Origin: Yponomeuta sedellus | Taxonomy: Eukaryota; Arthropoda; Insecta; Lepidoptera; Yponomeutidae | NCBI GenBank assembly: GCA_934045075.1 | Contig: OW203738.1 | Coordinates: 8,168,868 to 8,232,867 of the forward strand | Direction of reading: 5' to 3' | DNA: 64,000 bases | In this document: piece after piece, positions 58,650 to 64,000 of the stretch | How positions within the stretch are numbered: the first letter of the stretch is position 1 | Layout of the letters: each line of letters starts with the position of its first letter | Position numbers and translations under genes: made by a program | Notes under the pieces: generated by a model | Seen by the model: the letters and a program-made list of their open reading frames with translations, nothing else | Database searches by the model: none | What the model was told of the DNA's origin: nothing

Positions 58650-59960
58650 AGCCAGTGAGACATCAATAACAATGTAACACATTGCGATATACATAGGTTG
58701 GTCCCGCTTGCTTAGTAATTAATGCTCAGCAATCGAGTCGTTGATTTTTTTATTTCAGTTTTTTTATTTCACCAGCTTTTCGCCTGTTGCCAAAGGTAAG
58801 ACGTCTTAACACTTATTATAACTTATATGTCACTCCTATTACGAGCATATGAACGCACAGCTCCTGTATGTATAGGTACATCGTTTTTTTTTTACTCCAC
58901 GATTGTATCCCGCAACTTTGTCAGACGGTTATTGCCAAGCAAGCAGGAGCTAAATGCAACAATGTAACCCATTGCGATGTATCCAGCAGTCGGGTTAATT
59001 TTTTATTTTTAAATTTTTATTTCGCGTGTTGCCAGCGGCGAGCCGCTTTAGGCTCTATTAAAGCTTACATGTCACTTCGCCAAGGATATAGGGGACTAAC
59101 GCACGGCTCCTGATTAATAGGTACTCCATCCCGCGAATTTGACGGACGGTCATTAAGGTCGCTACGGTCACTAAGCAAGCAGGAGCTAATACTACAATGT
59201 AACCCATTCTGATGTATGGGGAAGTTGATAATTGTATATTTCACAGTTTTTCGCGTGATGCTTCTAATGGTATCCCGCGAATTTGACGGTCGGTCATTAC
59301 TAGGCAGGTAGGAGCTAATACTACAATTTAACCCATTCTGATGTATCCAGCAGTTGGGTAGTTGATAATTTTATATTTCACAGTTACTCGCGTGTCGCCA
59401 ACGGCGAGCCGCGTTAAGCTCCATTATAGCTTACATCTCAACACTGTCACTTCGCAAAGGAGCGAGGGAACAACCGCACGGCTTTTTTATTATAGTTACT
59501 CCATAATGATATCATGCTACTTTGACGGACGGTCATTACTAAGCAAGACCTAAATATAACAATGTAACTTATTTCGATGTAGTTCATAATTTTTTTTACA
59601 GTTTTTCGCGTGTTGCCAGCACTGCGGCGAACCGCTTTAGGCTCCATAACGAACGCACGACTTTTGTATGATAATTACTCCAGAATGATATCATACGACT
59701 TTGACGGACGGTCATTACTAAGAAGGCAGGAGATAAATACAATAATGTAACCCATTGCAATATTGTATACAGTCGGGAAGTTGATTATTTTTTATTGTAG
59801 GTACAGTTTTTCCCGTGTTAAAAGCGGCAAGCCGCTTTTGGCTCCATTAAAGCTTACATGTCACTCCGCCGAGGAGTGAGGGAATAAACGTATGGCCCCT
59901 GTCGGATAGGTACTCAAGGATGGTATCCCGCGACTTTGACGAACGATCATTTAATATTAA
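58650..59960 (+). repeat. Degenerate tandem array, about seven units
   Basis: Unit landmarks recur in fixed order: GTAACCCATTGCGATGTAT (at about 58673, 58964, 59199, 59323, 59562, 59745), CAGTTTTTCGCGTGTTGCC, GGCGAGCCGCTTTAGGCTCC, TGACGGACGGTCATTACTAA and AAGCAGGAGCTAAATAC. Unit length varies from about 125 to 290 bp through indels. No terminal structure is seen, so this is a local satellite-like array inside the Runx intron. Confidence 0.85.
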
Positions 59961-60169
59961 CTGCGGTTTTCCCGCAGATGGAAATGTTTTTTGCTTTTAT
60001 TGCCGCTGTGATGAAGTGGCCGGTCGGTTGTTTGTGACGCGCTCTCTGATGTTTTGTGGATGGGCTGCTCTTTTGTGCTCTTCACTTTATGTTGGATTTC
60101 GAGTGTTTGCTTTCATGTTGCTTGCTTGATGGAATTTTTAAAGCCACTCGTATCTCCGCCGCTTACATG

Positions 60170-60430
60170 CCTCATTCATTTGTTTTCCAATAATAATAAT
60201 CGCCGCTGCACGCGTTGAAGTTTCTATCAATTTGTTTCCCGCATGCGAGTTCCGCACGCTACAAATCTCATTCGACGCACAAATTGGAAACGGACCGACG
60301 ATAAATTTTTAAACTTTTGGTGAAATTTTATCAAAATCGAACTACACAAGTGGGCGCGGGCGAACAAAGTAGCGACCACAGATTGAATTTATGGCCTGCG
60401 CTGACGCCGGGTAAAAAGTTAACGCAAATA
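60170..60430. promoter_or_regulatory. Non-repetitive block in the Runx intron
   Basis: Single-copy sequence with AATAATAATAATCGCC, CGCATGCGAGTTCCGCACGC and ACCACAG at 60375-60381, a Runx-site match on the - strand. Candidate regulatory block on weak evidence. Confidence 0.25.
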
Positions 60431-61073
60431 CTTTCCCGCTGGTGATGAATAGAGCCGTTATCATATCGAAAATGGTATACGTTAACTTGATTTCTATTGG
60501 AGCGTCTACCACGAAAGTTTTTTTACACTTTTTAACAAAACGTGACATATTCCATAATGTAGCTTCACTTGTTTTAGCCCCAACGCCTAGACTTTCTCTC
60601 AAAGAGAGAAAAATAGTAAATATGTACTTTTTACACCAAAATCAAATTTAAACTTTATCTGTGATATGACAATCAATCAAATGCTTTGAGCGAATTGATA
60701 CATCGAAGTTTGAGTATATGTGTCCAAACGAGTTACACTTGTATTTTTCTCGAAACAAAAAACGATAGGTGTTTAATGCGCAGAACATTGTTTATATTTT
60801 AATTAAACATGTTTCGGGTATGCAAACTACCATTTTGACACTGCATTATACTTGGGTTATTCAACAGCTGTAATTTACTCCACCAGTAAATGCTGTTAAC
60901 AGCTGTCAGTTGGCAAAATTACATGCAATAAACATCACTGATCAACTATCAGTGATGTTTAACAGTAGATTAACAAATAGTTGACATAAAAGAGTTTATA
61001 ATAATAATAATAAAATAATTTATTTGTACAGTCTACAATTTTTGTCTTAAGCTAAATATATCGATAAATAGAA

Positions 61074-61427
61074 GGGTTCGTGGCCTAGTCGAACCCAGTG
61101 TTTGGAATCTATCACTTGAGTTAACAACAACGGGCGCGGTCAGGTGCAGGATAGGTGACCGTCCCGTACCGCTAGTGGCATTTTTCCGAGCGCATCCGTG
61201 CTTTGCAAGGCACGTTAAGCCGTTGTTGCCGACTGTCATGTAATGGCAGTCGTTAGGCCATGTCAGAGCCCTTATGGGCGGCTTGATAGCTTCCGACAGT
61301 AAGGCCCGCCACTGACTTGCAATCCTCCACCAACCCGGACTTGGCCTCCGTGGTGGAGTAAGGCCTAACCTTCCTGCGATGCAGGAAGGACCCGAGCTCC
61401 AGCAGTGGCGACATGAAAGGGTTGATG
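61074..61427 (+). mobile_element. 5S-SINE, full length
   Basis: Sense copy from GGGTTCGTGGCCTAGTCGAA through GGCGCGGTCAGGTGCAGGAT and on to GGGTTGATG. This is the best sense copy for reading the 5S-like boxes. Confidence 0.88.
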
Positions 61428-61464
61428 TTTAAATACAGAGTCATAACAAGAAAAGTACCTACTT

Positions 61465-61692
61465 AGCGTGGGGATTATGGGCATTACCCCTCAATGATGG
61501 CACAACCTCGTTAGGGGAGGGCTATGTCCAGCAGTGGACTAATATAGCCTGAAGAAGAAGAAGAAAAGCACTTACGCCCTCCGACTAGGTGGAATGACGA
61601 TCTGCGAAACACTGCAGGCAGATGCTGGATGCGGCAAGCTGGGGAGGGCTATGTCCAGCTGTGGACTAATATAGCCTGAAGAAGAAGAAGAG
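61465..61692 (+). repeat. Two RTE-tail fragments in tandem
   Basis: The first (to 61562) carries GGGAGGGCTATGTCCAGCAG and ends in GAAGAAGAAGAAGAA. The second (61576-61692) starts with CGCCCTCCGACTAGGTGG and ends with the same TATAGCCTGAAGAAGAAG. Its middle is deleted compared with 15697-15840. The first fragment begins with sequence shared, inverted, with 34090-34150 and 45290-45340. Confidence 0.65.
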
Positions 61693-61785
61693 CACGTATA
61701 GTAGCAATACCCTTCGCTTACGGTGAAAGAAAACAATATCTTGAGGAAACCGACGGCTCCGTTATCACCGCACGTATTGACTTGT
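61693..61785 (+). mobile_element. C-SINE tail fragment
   Basis: TAGTAGCAATACCCTTCGCT, GGTGAAAGAAAACAATATC and TGAGGAAACC. Only the body end is present. Confidence 0.6.
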
Positions 61786-62034
61786 CTTTCATGTGTAATA
61801 TTATTATTATAATATAGTACGTAATGAAATGTGTTGTAATTGTCTTATTGTAATTTTTAATTGATTGAATTTTCCTATTTTCTCATGGAATCTGTGTGTA
61901 TTTTTGAAATTACAATTAAGTAGGTATTTGCTATACCGTATCGGTAAAATTACACAGTGCAATATTAACTCTAAGCAACATCTTAAGTTACTGTAATTTA
62001 TGGCAATAAAAGATTGAATTGAATTGAACTGTGG

Positions 62035-62200
62035 GTTAGGCCATCTAAGCTGTAAGGATGGTGCACTAAGCGAGCCTACTCCATCGAAAAGCAATGTCCC
62101 AGGCAGTGCAGAGCGTCCGAGTAATCCCTTCACTCATCTATTTTGAGTGTAGGCGCCCCTGGGCGCTGTATAAATCATCTCATTACGTAGATGCAAATTA
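62035..62200. repeat. Dispersed repeat shared with 29490-29690
   Basis: GGGTTAGGCCATCTAAGCTG, CAATGTCCCAGGCAGTGCAG and CGTCCGAGTAATCCCTTCAC. Preceded by an AATAAAAGATTGAATTGAAT tail of some other retroelement (to 62030). Confidence 0.6.
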
Positions 62201-62214
62201 TTTAGCGTACGTGA

Positions 62215-62287
62215 CTTCGGACGTCAATCAATCAATTCATCACCCGGCACCAGTCCGGGTGATGAATGGATTGATTAACGTCCGAAG
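62215..62287. repeat. Hairpin, about 33-bp imperfect arms
   Basis: CTTCGGACGTCAATCAATCA pairs with TGATTAACGTCCGAAG, and TTCATCACCCGG with CCGGGTGATGAA, around a 6-nt loop. Only a few mismatches are present. Confidence 0.8.
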
Positions 62288-62459
62288 ATGGTGGTGGACA
62301 TAGACTTCTCCCAAGGCAAGCCACTTCCTTCTAGTCTCGACTATCTTCATCCAGCCGCTGCCAGCACACTGGCTTCAATTGTCGGACGAGCGAGCTGGTG
62401 AGCTGGGGCCAATATTTTAATGTTTTTTGAGAATGAAACTTAAAGTACATACCGAAATT

Positions 62460-62925
62460 CTTAAAAAAATATTGACCAAATGCTCGTCAAACTCGCACAC
62501 CGAGGGTTCCCTAAAATTCTTTAGATAGTTACTTACACATCATAAATACTCGTAGTTTAGAAATTGAGTCTTGGAATTTTTTTTCTTCTACTTCAAAGAC
62601 ATTTTTGGATTTACTCTTAAATGCACAATGTTTAAATTTTTCCCTGTATTTGTAGTAATAGAGATGATGCCAAATTTCATAGTTCTAGGTCAGCGGGAAG
62701 TACCTTATGAATTTGGATCCCCTTGAGCGTTGAAACACATGTTTTGGCGGCCGTTTCTTTTGCTTTAATTTAGAGGTTTGATTTTTTCGATTTAGAGATT
62801 TGATTTTCAACTCGGTACTTCCACGCGTTTCCAAGATAAAGGGTCTTGATAGAGAGACGGACGGACTAACGAACAACAAAGTGATCCTAAGATCCTGTTT
62901 CTCCTTTTCACGCGAGGAACCCTAA
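62460..62925. repeat. Dispersed repeat related to 2500-2975
   Basis: CCGAGGGTTCCCTAAAATTC near the left, CAAGATAAAGGGTCTTGATA and GCGAGGAACCCTAAAACA near the right. It ends only about 35 bp before the acceptor of the second Runt exon. Confidence 0.5.
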
Positions 62926-62939
62926 AACATTGATTGTAA

Positions 62940-63077
<138 letters not shown>

Positions 63078-63274
63078 TAGTATAAAGCCCGGGTATCGGG
63101 CGTAAAGATGATTCTTGCAAAGTTTCTAAACATATCTCATTCCAGTGACTTTATGACTGCAGTACCGGGTGTAGTACCGGGCTTAGGGAGGATTCTTGTA
63201 GGTACAGTTTCCTTCATATATGACAAGTCATGTATGAATGTCCCTCCCATAGTCAAGACTAACGCCACCAATAT

Positions 63275-63372
63275 ATAACGTAACATACATTGCTTCTGGC
63301 CCCACACTAGGATACCCTGTGTCGTGGGAACCAGAAACAACGACATCACTAACATATGTAAACATCATTGAA
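63275..63372 (-). mobile_element. G-SINE tail fragment
   Basis: ACATTGCTTCTGGCCCCACA to CATCACTAACATATGTAAAC. The tRNA-like head is missing. Confidence 0.7.
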
Positions 63373-63489
63373 TTTTTGGTACAGATAGTTTTCACGAAAA
63401 GTCCCTTACAATTCTTTCAATATTGTAAATAGTGATTATTTAGCACCGCATAGGTGCCTTACTTTTCTCTTCCATCTAATAAAACTTTA

Positions 63490-63655
63490 GCACCTTCATC
63501 ATCATCAGCCAATGTCAGTCCACTGCTGGACACAGGTTTCTCCTAAGACAAGTCATCAAACCCGATCTTCGGCTCTCCTCTTTCAGTCATTGCCCACTGC
63601 TTTGCGAATGTCGTCGCTCCACCTGGTCACAGGGCGTCTTACGCTACTTTCGTCT
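63490..63655 (-). pseudogene. RTE-like LINE 3' fragment
   Basis: It has the same layout as other RTE-like ends in the window: antisense CCACTGCTGGACACAGGTTT near 63520 and antisense CACCTGGTCACAGGGCGTC (the GRP-TRW region) near 63620. Confidence 0.6.
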
Positions 63656-63764
63656 GTGAATCCATAAACATTTATTCAACACTTGAGACTTCGACATTAC
63701 ACATAAGTCTAGATTAAACGCGCCGCGTATTTTTTCACACAAGTAGTAGTAGTAGTTAGACCTG

Positions 63765-63958
63765 AGATTTCCGCACTTAGCCTCTTACGATGTTTTCCTT
63801 CACCGTCAGCGAGTAGTTTTGCTACTTTAATTTCACAAATGTACATAACTTAGTTATTACTAAAACAAAGTTATTGATACATGCCGGGGTTCGAACCCAC
63901 GTCCTCCCGAATGAGAAGCCGGCGTTCTACACCGCTCCGCTACCACCGCTTCACACAA
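63765..63958 (-). mobile_element. C-SINE
   Basis: Antisense copy from GAGATTTCCGCACTTAGCCT to GCTCCGCTACCACCGC, with the T-arm GGGGTTCGAACCCACGTCC. A complete head and body. Confidence 0.78.
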
Positions 63959-64000
63959 GTATTGTTGTCGGTGGTGGTGTGTTCGTGTCTTGCTTCTGCT

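Noticed and set aside
58650..59960. CRISPR array
   Set aside because: Units are long, diverged and unevenly spaced, and the host is an insect.

Overview
This window looks like nuclear DNA from a moth or butterfly (Lepidoptera). It is AT-rich and gene-poor, its only protein-coding host exons encode an insect Runt domain, and its repeats are typical of lepidopteran introns: CR1-, Jockey- and RTE-like LINE pieces, several tRNA-like SINEs, short Helitron-like elements ending in CTAG, and many TIR elements.

The one confident host gene is a Runx/Runt transcription factor on the + strand. A GC-rich 5' region (about 41870-42699) leads into a coding exon (42700-43084) that stops after RSGRG. The next exon (62962-63075) resumes with KSFTLTITV and runs to [10 protein letters not shown]. 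Between them is a 19.9-kb intron. The rest of the gene lies beyond the window.

Layout. 1-8200: mostly unassigned DNA with scattered repeats, a TA-flanked MITE and a pentanucleotide array. 8269-10842: an unbroken TTTA array of about 2.57 kb. 10843-23300: SINE and LINE fragments, a TACA array, a 660-bp foldback element and a MITE with perfect 58-bp arms. 23314-24256: a TTAA-flanked piggyBac-like element. 24497-28833: an apparently intact two-ORF LINE on the - strand. 29000-41870: SINEs, MITEs and a very large palindrome (37912-38631). 42700-63075: the Runx exons and their intron, which holds a broken mariner, three Helitron-like copies, a truncated Jockey-like LINE, a degenerate tandem array and several non-repetitive GC-rich blocks.

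Family labels used below are my own. A-repeat: tRNA-like unit with a period of about 300 bp and a tail like GCCTCTAAATAGG. 5S-SINE: about 350 bp, with a head resembling the 5S rRNA internal promoter. G-SINE: head like a Gly tRNA. C-SINE: a further tRNA-like family. B-repeat: tail AGATAGAGAACACTTTATTG or its complement. D-repeat: tail of TTATC units or its complement. The most unusual observations are the tandem and inverted-dimer A-repeats flanked by target-site duplications, the 5S-like SINE family, the 307-bp-arm palindrome, and microsatellites that appear to have grown from retroelement tails.
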